A stretch of DNA of 64,000 bases from Clostridia bacterium (lineage in GTDB: Bacteria > Bacillota > Clostridia > Oscillospirales > Oscillospiraceae). The translations under genes were made by a program, and so were the position numbers. The notes beneath the pieces were generated by a model. The model saw nothing but the letters and a program-made list of their open reading frames with translations, was not told the origin of the DNA and ran no database searches. The stretch covers positions 62,001 through 126,000 of the forward strand of contig SAAS01000002.1 in the NCBI GenBank assembly GCA_009929315.1, in the 5' to 3' direction. This document shows, one piece after another, positions 25,049 to 33,792 of this stretch (the stretch's first letter is position 1; each line of letters opens with the position of its first letter).

Positions 25049-25963
25049 ATGAAAAAGCGTGTAATTGTCCTTCTGGCGGCTTTATGTGTCCTTATATCGG
25101 GCTGCGCCGCTGAAACCGCGGCGAGTCCGGCACCCGAAAGCATCTCTGTCTACAGAGTTTTAAGCCCCGACTACCAAACCGGCGGTAAACTTTTGCAGGA
25201 AGACCGTGTAGTACCTAATACATCCGGTTCGCAGGTCGCACAGGCTGCCGCCGCCCTCGCCGAAAAACCGCAAAGCGAACACCTTCAGTGCCCTCTGCCC
25301 GATGATGTGATGATTTTGGATGCCGTTCGCGGTGAAAACAGCGTTACGGTATATCTGAATACCGAATACCTCAATGTAAGCGGCATTGAAAAAACTATCA
25401 TAGACGCCTGCATAACCTTGACCATGTGTTCAATCTCCGGCATTGATTTTGTTTCTATTTGCGTTGGAAGCGAAGTGGTTGAGGACAAGCTCGACTCGGA
25501 GGATTTTCTCCTTTTCGACAATATTATCAGCTCACAAAAGGCTCAGGTGAGAATTTATTTCCCGAAATCGGATGAAAACGCTCTTGGCTCGGAGTACCAT
25601 ACCATCAGCTTTGATGATGAAAACTCTCCCGAACGCGGCATTTTGTACGCGCTGCTGGGCGGCCCGATAAGCGGCAGCCTAAAAAGAGCTTTCCCCTCCG
25701 GCACGATAGTGCTTTCCGTTTACACGCAGGATGGGGTATGCACCGTCAGTCTTTCCGGCATAACCCCCGATGACGAGACTCATACTCCCGAGGAAGCAAA
25801 GCTTGCCGTATACTCCATCGTAAATTCCCTGACCTCCCTTTCCGGCATAAAAAGCGTGCAGATTCTGATAAACGGGAAGCAGAGTCCGAGCCTCTGGGGC
25901 TTCGGCATTTACAGTCCCCTATCGAAAAACGACAGTATAATAGGCTCAACCGTTACTCAGTAG
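25049..25963 (+). CDS. GerMN-domain lipoprotein
   Basis: A 304-residue lipoprotein. The lipobox LISGC gives a predicted N-terminal Cys near residue 19. Two GerMN-type repeats follow (about residues 80-160 with VTVYLNTEYLNVSG, and 200-290 with CTVSLSGITPD and VQILINGK). GerM domains occur in spore germination and envelope proteins. The gene lies 40 bases after the kinase, so it may be a regulatory partner of the pair or part of its regulon. The position resembles WalK-associated lipoproteins (inference). Confidence 0.8.
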   Translation: MKKRVIVLLAALCVLISGCAAETAASPAPESISVYRVLSPDYQTGGKLLQEDRVVPNTSGSQVAQAAAALAEKPQSEHLQCPLPDDVMILDAVRGENSVTVYLNTEYLNVSGIEKTIIDACITLTMCSISGIDFVSICVGSEVVEDKLDSEDFLLFDNIISSQKAQVRIYFPKSDENALGSEYHTISFDDENSPERGILYALLGGPISGSLKRAFPSGTIVLSVYTQDGVCTVSLSGITPDDETHTPEEAKLAVYSIVNSLTSLSGIKSVQILINGKQSPSLWGFGIYSPLSKNDSIIGSTVTQ

Positions 25964-25998
25964 CGGCAGAGTAATAAATAAACGGAGTGAAACAAAAA

Positions 25999-27279
25999 AT
26001 GAGCAAAATTGGAACAAACTGCATACACGGCGGGTACTCCCCGAAGAATGGCGAGCCTCGCCAGATTCCTATAATTCAAAGTACCACCTTCAAGTACGAC
26101 TCGAGCGAGGACATGGGAAAGCTCTTTGATTTGGAAGCTGAAGGGTATTTTTACAGCCGTCTGCAAAATCCTACAAACGACCATGTCGCCGCAAGAATCT
26201 GCGCGCTGGAGGGCGGAAGCGCCGCAATGCTCACTTCTTCGGGGCAGTCGGCAAACTTTTTCGCGGTTTTTAATATCTGCAACGCGGGCGACCACGTCGT
26301 CTGCTCCTCCGCAATTTACGGCGGCACCTACAATCTGTTTAATGTCACCATGCGGAAAATGGGAATTGATTTCACCTTCGTCACTCCGGAATGCTCGGAC
26401 GAGGAGCTTGAAAATGCTTTCCGTCCGAATACAAAGGCTGTCTTCGGCGAAACCGTCGCTAACCCCAGCCTGGCCATTTTAGATATCGAGCGATTTGCCA
26501 AAGCGGCTCACTCTCACAATGTTCCGCTTATAATGGATAACACCTTCCCAACACCAGTCAACTGCCGTCCCTTTGAATGGGGCTGCGACATTGTGACCCA
26601 TGCCACCACAAAATACATGGACGGCCACGGTTCGGGCGTCGGCGGCGCAATTGTTGATTCCGGCAAGTTCGACTGGCTCGCCCATCCCGAAATGTTCCCG
26701 GGACTCACCACTCCCGACGAGAGCTATCACGGCATCGTTTACGCCGAAAAATTCGGCCTTGGCGGCGCTTTCATTACTAAAGCAACCTCACAGCTTATGC
26801 GCGACTTCGGCGCAACCCCCTCCCCTCAAAATTCCTACCTTGTCGGTCTTGGAATTGAATCCCTCAAGGTTCGCATGGAGCGCCACTGTTCTAATGCTCA
26901 GGCAGTCGCCGAATTTCTCGAAGCTCACGAGAAGGTAACTTGGGTTAACTACTCTGGCCTGCCTTCCAGTAAATACTACGCACTTGCGCAAAAATATCTG
27001 CCCAACGGTTCTTGTGGCGTTGTTTCCTTTGGTGTCAAGGGCGGAAGGAAAGCAGCGGAGGATTTCATGAAGAACCTCAAGCTTGCAATGATAGCGACCC
27101 ACGTCGCCGATGCGCACACCTGCGTTCTGCACCCGGCTAACGCCACCCACCGTCAGCTGTCCGATTCGGAACTTATTAAAGCAGGCGTTTCCGCCGATCT
27201 TATCCGTCTTTCCGTCGGAATTGAGGATATTGACGATATAATCGACGACTTGAAACAGGCTTTGAAAGCCATCCGCTAG
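25999..27279 (+). CDS. O-acetylhomoserine sulfhydrylase family (MetY-like)
   Basis: A 426-residue PLP enzyme of the Cys/Met-metabolism family. ATG 25999 is preferred since the upstream GTG overlaps the ribosome site CGGAG. The PLP Lys is in THATTKYMDGHG (near 206); other family blocks are YSRLQNPTND, TSSGQSAN and MDNTFPTPVNCRPFEWG. The full MetY length and the GGTYNLF motif favour O-acetylhomoserine aminocarboxypropyltransferase; a methionine gamma-lyase activity cannot be excluded. The upstream S-box that often controls metY is not evident in the 35-base gap. Confidence 0.85.
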   Translation: MSKIGTNCIHGGYSPKNGEPRQIPIIQSTTFKYDSSEDMGKLFDLEAEGYFYSRLQNPTNDHVAARICALEGGSAAMLTSSGQSANFFAVFNICNAGDHVVCSSAIYGGTYNLFNVTMRKMGIDFTFVTPECSDEELENAFRPNTKAVFGETVANPSLAILDIERFAKAAHSHNVPLIMDNTFPTPVNCRPFEWGCDIVTHATTKYMDGHGSGVGGAIVDSGKFDWLAHPEMFPGLTTPDESYHGIVYAEKFGLGGAFITKATSQLMRDFGATPSPQNSYLVGLGIESLKVRMERHCSNAQAVAEFLEAHEKVTWVNYSGLPSSKYYALAQKYLPNGSCGVVSFGVKGGRKAAEDFMKNLKLAMIATHVADAHTCVLHPANATHRQLSDSELIKAGVSADLIRLSVGIEDIDDIIDDLKQALKAIR

Positions 27280-27316
27280 AAAGTCATTTTGTCAATTCCA
27301 GAAAGGAAATGCCTCC

Positions 27317-27850
27317 ATGCTCAAACTTCCCATTCCCGACCTTATGCTGGGAAATATTTTCGACCTCAAGCCCAATCGTTTAAAGAAAATGGGCGTGGCG
27401 CTGCTGCTCATGGATTTGGACAATACTCTTGCCGCTTACAACTGTGATTCGCCCTCAGTTCCGCTTAGAAACTGGATTGACAGCCTGAAAAAAGCCGGCA
27501 TCGAGCCTTTCATCTTCTCAAACAGTCACGGCGACAGGGCGGAAAACTTTGCCCGTGCGCTTAACGTCGATTTTATAAACAAGGCGCGAAAGCCGGAAAC
27601 AAAAAAACTCACCGAGCTTCTGGAGAAAAAGGGCATTTCCCCGAGCAAAGCAGCCATTATAGGCGATCAGGTCTACACTGACGTTCTGTGCGGAAAAATT
27701 GCGGGCGTTACCGCTATCGCAATCAGACCCATCGACTTGAGCAATCCCCTGTATTTTTTGAGATTTGCTCTTGAAACCCCTTTCCGTTATGCATATAAAC
27801 GACGTTTAAGAATGACAAAAAAGAAGGAAAAATCAAGTGTCAAACATTAA
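27317..27850 (+). CDS. yqeG: YqeG family HAD phosphatase
   Basis: A 177-residue HAD superfamily IIIA phosphatase. Motif I is LLMDLDNTLAAYN, motif II is FIFSNSHGDRAENF, and motif III is KARKPETKK with AIIGDQVYTDV. These define YqeG, widespread in Firmicutes and usually near aroE or yqeH. The substrate is unknown. The final 14 bases overlap the next gene, indicating cotranscription with the Xaa-Pro peptidase. Confidence 0.9.
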   Translation: MLKLPIPDLMLGNIFDLKPNRLKKMGVALLLMDLDNTLAAYNCDSPSVPLRNWIDSLKKAGIEPFIFSNSHGDRAENFARALNVDFINKARKPETKKLTELLEKKGISPSKAAIIGDQVYTDVLCGKIAGVTAIAIRPIDLSNPLYFLRFALETPFRYAYKRRLRMTKKKEKSSVKH

Positions 27851-28904
27851 AAAAATTCAGCAGGCAATGCTTTCGGAGGGCCTTGACGCTCTTTGGCTTT
27901 ACGACGAGCTTGACAGGCTCTATGCCTCTGGCTTTCTGACAAGTGACGGTGCAGTTGTAATACTTCCGGAAAAGGCCTATTTTATAACCGATTCCCGCTA
28001 TATTGAGGCGGCTCGCCTGGAAGTCAGGGACGCCGAAGTAATAATGTGCACGAATACCGACAGGGAAAGCGATATAATAAAACGTATCCTAAATGAGAAC
28101 GGCATCACCGAGCTCGGTGTGCAGGACGGAAGCCTCAGCTACCGCGAATACCTGCGCATGCAGGGTATTCTGGATATAAGCTTCGTGCCGTCTCAGAACA
28201 TAACGGCGGCTCTGCGTGAGATTAAGGAGCGCTGCGAGGTGGATAATATAGTTCGGGCTCAGCGAATAGCGGAAAAGGCTCTGGATTTTGTTCTCGGCTT
28301 TATAAAGCCCGGACTTACCGAAAGAGAAGTAACGGCGGAAATCGAGTATCAGATGACCCGAAACGGTGCCGAGGGACTTGCCTTTGAAACAATCTGCGTT
28401 ACGGGCGCGAACACTTCAAGACCTCACGGGGTTCCCTCCGATAATAAGCTTAAATCCGGAGACTTTGTCACCATGGATTTCGGCTGTAAAATTAACGGCT
28501 ATTGCTCGGACATGACGCGAACCGTTGCGCTCGGAAGCGTGACCGGCGAAATGCGCAGGGTTTACGAAACCGTACTTGAGGCCCAGCTTGCAGGAGAGCG
28601 CGCCGCCCACGCGGGGGTTATCGGGCGTGATATGGACAAGGCTGCGCGTGACATTATTGAGAACGCCGGTTATGGGGAATACTTCGGGCATGGGCTCGGT
28701 CACAGTGTCGGGCTCTATATTCATGAGAGTCCCAACGCAAGTCCGCGGGAAGGCCGACCGCTCCCCGCCGGCACCGTTGTAACAAACGAGCCGGGTATTT
28801 ATCTCCCCGGAAAATTCGGAGTCCGTATAGAAGACATGCTCCACATAACAAAAGATGGGGCGGAAAATCTTACAAAAGCCCCCAAGAATTTGATTATCCT
28901 GTAA
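27837..28904 (+). CDS. Xaa-Pro peptidase (M24 family)
   Basis: A 355-residue metallopeptidase. Metal ligands are visible in VTMDFGCKINGYCSDMTRT (Asp, Asp), GHGLGHSVGL (His), NEPGIYLPG (Glu) and GVRIEDM (Glu). The N-terminal creatinase-like domain covers residues 1-125. It cleaves Xaa-Pro dipeptide ends in the cytosol. Being upstream of efp is the common arrangement (pepP/yqhT-efp) in Firmicutes, and EF-P acts on proline stretches, so the two are thematically linked. Confidence 0.9.
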   Translation: MSNIKKIQQAMLSEGLDALWLYDELDRLYASGFLTSDGAVVILPEKAYFITDSRYIEAARLEVRDAEVIMCTNTDRESDIIKRILNENGITELGVQDGSLSYREYLRMQGILDISFVPSQNITAALREIKERCEVDNIVRAQRIAEKALDFVLGFIKPGLTEREVTAEIEYQMTRNGAEGLAFETICVTGANTSRPHGVPSDNKLKSGDFVTMDFGCKINGYCSDMTRTVALGSVTGEMRRVYETVLEAQLAGERAAHAGVIGRDMDKAARDIIENAGYGEYFGHGLGHSVGLYIHESPNASPREGRPLPAGTVVTNEPGIYLPGKFGVRIEDMLHITKDGAENLTKAPKNLIIL

Positions 28905-28933
28905 AAAAGCCCCTTCTTTAATTCAAAACGTCC

Positions 28934-28962
28934 TTGTCAAACGCACAAACTTAGTGTAAAAT
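28934..28962 (+). promoter_or_regulatory. Promoter of efp
   Basis: TTGTCA and TAAAAT are spaced 17 bases, about 70 bases before the efp start. It lets efp be made apart from the upstream peptidase gene. Confidence 0.6.
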
Positions 28963-29030
28963 AGTTTGGCTTAGGTACACTTTATGCAATCTTTATTAGA
29001 ACGTGATTTCACTATATAGGAGGACCTGTT

Positions 29031-29594
29031 ATGATATCAGCAGGCGAATTTAGAAACGGCGTAACCTTTGAAATGGACGGAAAGGTTATGCAGGTTATCG
29101 AGTTCCAGCACGTAAAGCCCGGTAAAGGCGCGGCTTTTGTCCGCACAAAAATTAAAAACGTCATCACCGGAGCCGTAGTCGAAACATCCTTTAACCCCAC
29201 CGAAAAGTATGAAAACGCCTATGTTGACCGCAAGAACATGGAATACAGCTATGTCGACGGCGACCTTTACTATTTCATGGACTCCGAAAGCTACGAGCTC
29301 GTTCCTATTGACAAGAGCGTTTTGTCGGACGGCTTCAAGTTTGTTAAAGAGAACATGGTTTGCATCGTTTCTTCCTTCAAGGGCAAAGTTTTCTCCGTTG
29401 AGCCACCCAACTTCGTTGATCTGGTTATAACGGAAACCGATCCCGGCTTTGCAGGTAACACCGCCACCAACGCGACCAAGCCTGCAACTGTTGAAACAGG
29501 CGCAGAGATTAAAGTTCCCCTGTTCATCGAGCCGGGTGAGCGCATCAGAATCGACACCCGCACGGGCGAGTACCTCGAGCGTGCAAAGGGCTGA
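29031..29594 (+). CDS. efp: Translation elongation factor P
   Basis: A 187-residue EF-P with three beta-barrel domains. The N-terminal loop holds [15 protein letters not shown] with the modifiable Lys position in HVKPGKGA. The C-terminal signature is [20 protein letters not shown]. It rescues ribosomes stalled at polyproline. The loop residue is Lys, as expected for lysine- or 5-aminopentanol-modified or unmodified forms. ATG 29031 follows AGGAGG. Confidence 0.96.
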   Translation: MISAGEFRNGVTFEMDGKVMQVIEFQHVKPGKGAAFVRTKIKNVITGAVVETSFNPTEKYENAYVDRKNMEYSYVDGDLYYFMDSESYELVPIDKSVLSDGFKFVKENMVCIVSSFKGKVFSVEPPNFVDLVITETDPGFAGNTATNATKPATVETGAEIKVPLFIEPGERIRIDTRTGEYLERAKG

Positions 29595-29701
29595 GAATAT
29601 ATAGCGAAGTACCATTAGCAGACGAATAAACCAAATAGGCGCCCTGCACAGCAGTTTAGCTGCGCGTTGCGCCCCGCTCAAATACCAAGGAGGGTATAAA
29701 T

Positions 29702-30256
29702 ATGACAACATCAGAAAAAGTAGCATATCTTAAGGGACTTGCAGAGGGTCTCGGTCTTGGAAAGACAACAAAAGAAGAGAAACTTCTTCTCGCAATGATT
29801 GACGTTCTGGAGACAATTGCGGAAGACATTGACAAGCTTGAAGAAAACGCTCTTGACCTCGGCGAAGAAATCGATGCAATTTCCGATGACCTGGCCGCTG
29901 TTGAAGCGATAGTTTACGACGAAGATGAGTTCGACGGCGATTATGATGACGAGTGCTGCTGCGGCGGCGAGCATGACCACGCGGACGGCGAGTGCTGCTG
30001 CGGCGGCGAGCATGACCACGCGGATCACGAGTGCTGCGGCGGAAGCAGCCATCATGGCGGTGAGTGCGGCTGCGGCGGCCATAAACACAGCGAAACCGTT
30101 TTCTATGAGGTAAGCTGCCCTGCCTGCGGCAAAACAATTACTGTCGACGAAGACGTCCTTGCATTAGGAAAAATCCAGTGCCCCAACTGCGGCGAAATGC
30201 TCGAGTTCGACATGGACAGTATCGAATATGAAGATGACGCCCCCGTTAAGGAATAA
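29702..30256 (+). CDS. CD1247-type Cys/His-rich protein
   Basis: A 184-residue acidic protein in three parts. Residues 1-70 form the N-terminal helical domain known from clostridial CD1247-like proteins (EKVAYLKGLAEGLGLGK). Residues 80-130 are a Cys/His-rich insert of 2.5 near-perfect 13-residue repeats (ECCCGGEHDHADG), then GGSSHHGGECGCGGHKH. Residues 137-175 form a zinc ribbon, CPACGKTI and CPNCGEML. The insert has about 25 possible metal ligands. The function is unknown; metal storage or sensing is an inference. ATG follows AAGGAGG, and a terminator ends the gene. Confidence 0.75.
   Translation: MTTSEKVAYLKGLAEGLGLGKTTKEEKLLLAMIDVLETIAEDIDKLEENALDLGEEIDAISDDLAAVEAIVYDEDEFDGDYDDECCCGGEHDHADGECCCGGEHDHADHECCGGSSHHGGECGCGGHKHSETVFYEVSCPACGKTITVDEDVLALGKIQCPNCGEMLEFDMDSIEYEDDAPVKE
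29951..30043 (+). repeat. 39-bp in-frame tandem repeat
   Basis: Unit 1 (29951-29989) and unit 2 (29990-30028) differ at very few bases and are followed by a partial third unit. Each encodes one 13-residue Cys/His-rich repeat. The near identity points to recent duplication or slippage. Confidence 0.85.
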
Positions 30257-30270
30257 TAATTACAAACACT

Positions 30271-30308
30271 TTTTAGGGTTGTTCCTGTATGAACAACCCT
30301 AAAATTTT
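30271..30308 (+). terminator. Intrinsic terminator
   Basis: The stem TTTTAGGGTTGTTC/GAACAACCCTAAAA (14 bp, 6-base loop) is followed by a short T-run. It ends the efp/CD1247-type transcript. Confidence 0.75.
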
Positions 30309-30452
30309 CGTCGCAATACATTAAAAACCGTGTATATACCGGAATGCGATTACCAAATCGATATAATTTCATAATATATATTTGTTTCCCTTTATTTTCC
30401 CAACAACTGATGATATAATCAATATAATATAATAACTACGGAGGTGAGCATA

Positions 30453-30887
30453 TTGCTGTTCTTAAGAACATGTGTCGAGTCCGATATCCCAAACGCGGCG
30501 CAAATGCTGTGCAGGGTTTATGCGGAGGCACCGTATAATGAAAACTGGCCGCTTGACCGGGCGGAAAAACGCATTGCGTCATATCTGTCGGGTTCAAATT
30601 CGAAAGGCTACGCACTGCTAATTGAAACACAGCTTGTCGGCTACTTATTCGGGCGAATAATTACGGCGGCAAAGTGCAGCAATTTTTATGTCGATGAAAT
30701 TTATGTTCATCCGAATTATCAGCGAAAGGGCTGCGGCAGCATGGCTCTTGTCGCTCTTCAGGACGAGCTTAAAAAAGACTGTATAAATAAAATTGAACTG
30801 CACACTCTGACTGAGGACGTCAGTTTCTACGAGAAAAACGGGTTCACTCGTTCCTCCTATGCGAATATGGAAAAAACATTAACGTAA
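30453..30887 (+). CDS. GNAT family N-acetyltransferase
   Basis: A 144-residue acetyltransferase. TTG 30453 sits 8 bases after GGAGG, whereas GTG 30444 overlaps that site. The GNAT core is visible: FYVDEIYVHPNYQRKGCGSM contains the Q/RxxGxG/A acetyl-CoA loop, followed by VALQDELKK and YEKNGF near the end. The substrate is unknown. The gene is monocistronic with a terminator behind it. Confidence 0.82.
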   Translation: MLFLRTCVESDIPNAAQMLCRVYAEAPYNENWPLDRAEKRIASYLSGSNSKGYALLIETQLVGYLFGRIITAAKCSNFYVDEIYVHPNYQRKGCGSMALVALQDELKKDCINKIELHTLTEDVSFYEKNGFTRSSYANMEKTLT

Positions 30888-30916
30888 AACTTGGCTTTAA
30901 ATATAGCGGATAAACA

Positions 30917-30952
30917 AAAGAGGGCTTAACCGTAACTGGTTAAGCCCTCTTT
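30917..30952. terminator. Intrinsic terminator, likely bidirectional
   Basis: A 15-bp stem AAAGAGGGCTTAACC/GGTTAAGCCCTCTTT with a 6-base loop is flanked by TTTATT on one side and by TTTTGTTT on the minus strand. It separates the convergent GNAT gene and the glycosyltransferase gene. Confidence 0.8.
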
Positions 30953-31005
30953 ATTGCTTAAATTTAAACTTCGCGGCGTATCTCTCTGAATTTATAGCCG
31001 TTTTG

Positions 31006-32073
31006 TCAGCTTTTTTTATCCTCCGCCGAGGCCTTCTTTCTGAATATCAGAAATTTCTGAACAAGCCAGCTTATTGTGAAGAACACAATCTCAATAATTA
31101 TTTTCGCCGCGTATCTGTTTACTTCGAGCTCAGCCGTCATGTAAGTAAGAAGCAGGGTGTTTAACGCAAGTATAACTGCTGCCAGCGCGAAATACTTCAC
31201 TGCGGTTTTAGCGAGCTTACCGCGGTGCTTGAACACCAGCTTTTTATTTATTGTAAAATTTACAACAGAGCTGACGATTCGCGCCACAACATTGGAAAGC
31301 GGAATACTGAGCGCTGTTCCAAGCCCCGCCGTAATGACAGTGAGCAGGCTGTACATACCGTAATCCACAAGAAACCCGACAAAGGAGGATGCGGCAAATT
31401 TGAGAATTTCCTTATACACGCGGAAGGAATCTTTGAATGTCGAGAAGTGAGAGCCGGAATTGTTGTCAAAGTAAATTGTCTTTATAGTCAGTTCTTTAAT
31501 CGGCACCCGCTCCCGTGAGCACTCAAGCAGCACATTCATCTCATATTCGTAGCGTTCGCCTCCGATATCCAGCATAAACGGTATCATTTCAGCCCCGAAA
31601 GCCCGAAGACCCGTCTGTGTATCGCTCACGCTTACACCCGTGGAAATTCGATAAACAAATCTCGTCATCGTGTTTCCGAACCAGCTTCTGACGGGGGTTC
31701 CGTCCCTGAAGTTTCGGCAGCCCAGCACGAGAGTTCCCTTTTTTTCGGCTGCGGCGTCGCAAACGCGTACTGTATCCTCCACGCTGTGCTGTCCGTCCGA
31801 GTCGAGAGTTACCACCACTGAGTCTTTTGAAAAATTCTCGCGGATATAGCTCAGTCCCGTTTTCAGCGCGCACCCCTTGCCCTTGTTCGTTTCATGAGTC
31901 AAAACAGTTGCATAAGCCGAAGTGTGCCCGAATATCGACCGAAACGCTTCGCCGCTGCCGTCATCTACCACGAGCACCTCAAACCCGGCAAGCTTCAGCT
32001 CCTCGGCGAGCTGCGTGAGCTTCTCCCCCGGTTCGTATGCGGGTATTAGAGCTATTCTCGGTTTAAGCAGCAT
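31006..32073 (-). CDS. Glycosyltransferase family 2 fused to GtrA-type membrane domain
   Basis: A 355-residue fusion. ATG 32073 follows AAGGAG with 7 bases between. Residues 1-220 are a GT-A glycosyltransferase of the polyprenyl-phosphate (DPM1/GtrB) type: ALIPAYEPGEKL, VVDDGSGE, VTLDSDGQHSVED, and GCRNFRDGTPVRSWFGN. Residues 230-345 hold four membrane segments of the GtrA family (FAASSFVGFLVDYGMYSLL, ALAAVILALNTLLLTYMT). It probably makes and flips a lipid-linked sugar used for wall polymer decoration. The two preceding genes on the strand are also envelope genes. Confidence 0.88.
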   Translation of the reverse strand: MLLKPRIALIPAYEPGEKLTQLAEELKLAGFEVLVVDDGSGEAFRSIFGHTSAYATVLTHETNKGKGCALKTGLSYIRENFSKDSVVVTLDSDGQHSVEDTVRVCDAAAEKKGTLVLGCRNFRDGTPVRSWFGNTMTRFVYRISTGVSVSDTQTGLRAFGAEMIPFMLDIGGERYEYEMNVLLECSRERVPIKELTIKTIYFDNNSGSHFSTFKDSFRVYKEILKFAASSFVGFLVDYGMYSLLTVITAGLGTALSIPLSNVVARIVSSVVNFTINKKLVFKHRGKLAKTAVKYFALAAVILALNTLLLTYMTAELEVNRYAAKIIIEIVFFTISWLVQKFLIFRKKASAEDKKS

Positions 32074-32175
32074 GCCCATTCTCCTTAAAGCAATATTAGG
32101 CGTTATCGGTTAATAACAGCTTATCGGCATCGTCCTTTCGGACTTTAGTAAAGGACTTAACCGGACTTCTGCCTA

Positions 32176-33732
32176 TCAGGACGCAAGCATATTTCCGACA
32201 AGCCAGACGCCGCCCGATTTCACGAATACAAGAGTATAAACGCTGTCGGTGTTGCGGACATTGCCGTCGGAAGTCACGGTTATGCTTATGGTTGCCCTGA
32301 CTACATAGCAGTTGTCTCCGCAGGCAACAAAGTTGTCCAACTCGAGTTTTTTATATTCGATAGTGCCTCCCGAAACCCATGAAACGCCCTCAACCGAGTT
32401 TTTAATACGCTTATACGTTTCCGTGTTTGTCAGCAGGAATTTTGAAAGGCGGGTAAAGTTTCCGTTTGTATCATCTTTCTCATCGGTGGAAAATGAGACA
32501 TATGACTTTACGAAGTCCGTTACGCGCTGAGTCTGCGCTTCCTTCAGCTTCGTGCTGTCGGGCAAACCGAAAACAAATCCTCCGTCGGAGCTTTCAGTCG
32601 GCTCTAGCTCGGCGCCTTTTGCGTCTTTCGCCGCAATCTCGGGCTCCGCAAACAGGCCGTCAATCTCATACACGGCAAAGTCGGGAACAGCCGTCGCATA
32701 TTTCTCAAGTCCCTTGAACATATCCGAAGAAAGCAGTGAACCCGTGGCGTCCTCTTTTTTTAGCTCAACTCCGTTTATTGTGACAACGGCGTCAGCCGGA
32801 GCCGTCAGTTTAACGGAATATCTCACGGCATCATATACGAAATCACTCTCGTCATCGCTTTCGGCGACAAGCTCTGTCCCCTCGGCGTCAACAACTGAAA
32901 CTTCCACTTTTCCATAGATGTTATCGATGGTGTATAGAACCCTGTATGCGTCAAAATCGGCGTTAAAGCGTTTTTCCTGCTCTGTTAAATCTTCATATTC
33001 AACATGGTCGTCTGTAATATAATCATCGGATACAGCAATTCCGTTCACGCTGACGGATGCACCGGGCGGTACCAGGATTGTAACTGTTCTCGTGTTTTCT
33101 TTAAGAAGCTCAAGCGTCGACAGTTCCCAAAGCTGGAAGCCATATCCCGCGGCGTTTTCTCCCTTGGGTTTAAGGCTCAGCTTGAACCAGTCGGTTGACC
33201 CTGCCCTCAGGACATACACGGGCGTATCGTCCGTATATTCGCCCGCCATTTTCCTGTAAGTGCAGCTTTGTCCCTCTATATAAGTGCTGTAAATATCGCT
33301 GAAAACAGTGTCTTTGTCTTCAAAATCCGAAACCACAAAGACCTTTGCCAGATCGCTGCTGCCCTCGTAAGTCTCCATTGCAAGTACGACGTCATCCATC
33401 TCGTGCTCAGGGCGCGAGATTTCATAAGCGGCAATGTATTTCCAGAAAAAGACGAGCGCAACCGCAACAACGACAAGAAATGCCGCGGAATAAATTAATA
33501 GAAACCGTGAAAAACCGCTCAGCTTCTTTCTTTTGTCAGGTGTGCGTCCGATATAATTACTGTCTTCGCCTGTCGCCGTGTAGTCCTCCGAATTATCCTC
33601 CTGTGCTGACGAAGACAATTCTTCCCCCGCCGCATTTCCCTGCATATCGTATTGCCCGATTTCTTCTGGCTGATACTGTTCCGATACGTCTTGTTCCGCG
33701 CCGCCCTGATGCTTTCCAAAATGTCTTTTCAT
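32176..33732 (-). CDS. Membrane-anchored TcaA-like protein, unknown function
   Basis: A 518-residue protein with an acidic cytosolic part (1-72), one membrane segment (FLLIYSAAFLVVVAVALVFF, about 76-95) and a long exported part. That part has two domains with strand-turn motifs VSVNGIAVS and VTINGVELK, like the tandem domains of TcaA, and a C-terminal NTF2-like domain ending YTLVFVKSGGVWLVGNML. No enzyme motif is present. TcaA-type proteins influence wall teichoic acid and glycopeptide tolerance, but the assignment here is by layout only. The gap to the next gene upstream is 60 bases. Confidence 0.6.
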   Translation of the reverse strand: MKRHFGKHQGGAEQDVSEQYQPEEIGQYDMQGNAAGEELSSSAQEDNSEDYTATGEDSNYIGRTPDKRKKLSGFSRFLLIYSAAFLVVVAVALVFFWKYIAAYEISRPEHEMDDVVLAMETYEGSSDLAKVFVVSDFEDKDTVFSDIYSTYIEGQSCTYRKMAGEYTDDTPVYVLRAGSTDWFKLSLKPKGENAAGYGFQLWELSTLELLKENTRTVTILVPPGASVSVNGIAVSDDYITDDHVEYEDLTEQEKRFNADFDAYRVLYTIDNIYGKVEVSVVDAEGTELVAESDDESDFVYDAVRYSVKLTAPADAVVTINGVELKKEDATGSLLSSDMFKGLEKYATAVPDFAVYEIDGLFAEPEIAAKDAKGAELEPTESSDGGFVFGLPDSTKLKEAQTQRVTDFVKSYVSFSTDEKDDTNGNFTRLSKFLLTNTETYKRIKNSVEGVSWVSGGTIEYKKLELDNFVACGDNCYVVRATISITVTSDGNVRNTDSVYTLVFVKSGGVWLVGNMLAS

Positions 33733-33792
33733 ATATCCCGCTCCAAATCACAATCTTTGTTTAGATTTTACCGGATTCCGATATTGCTCTGA

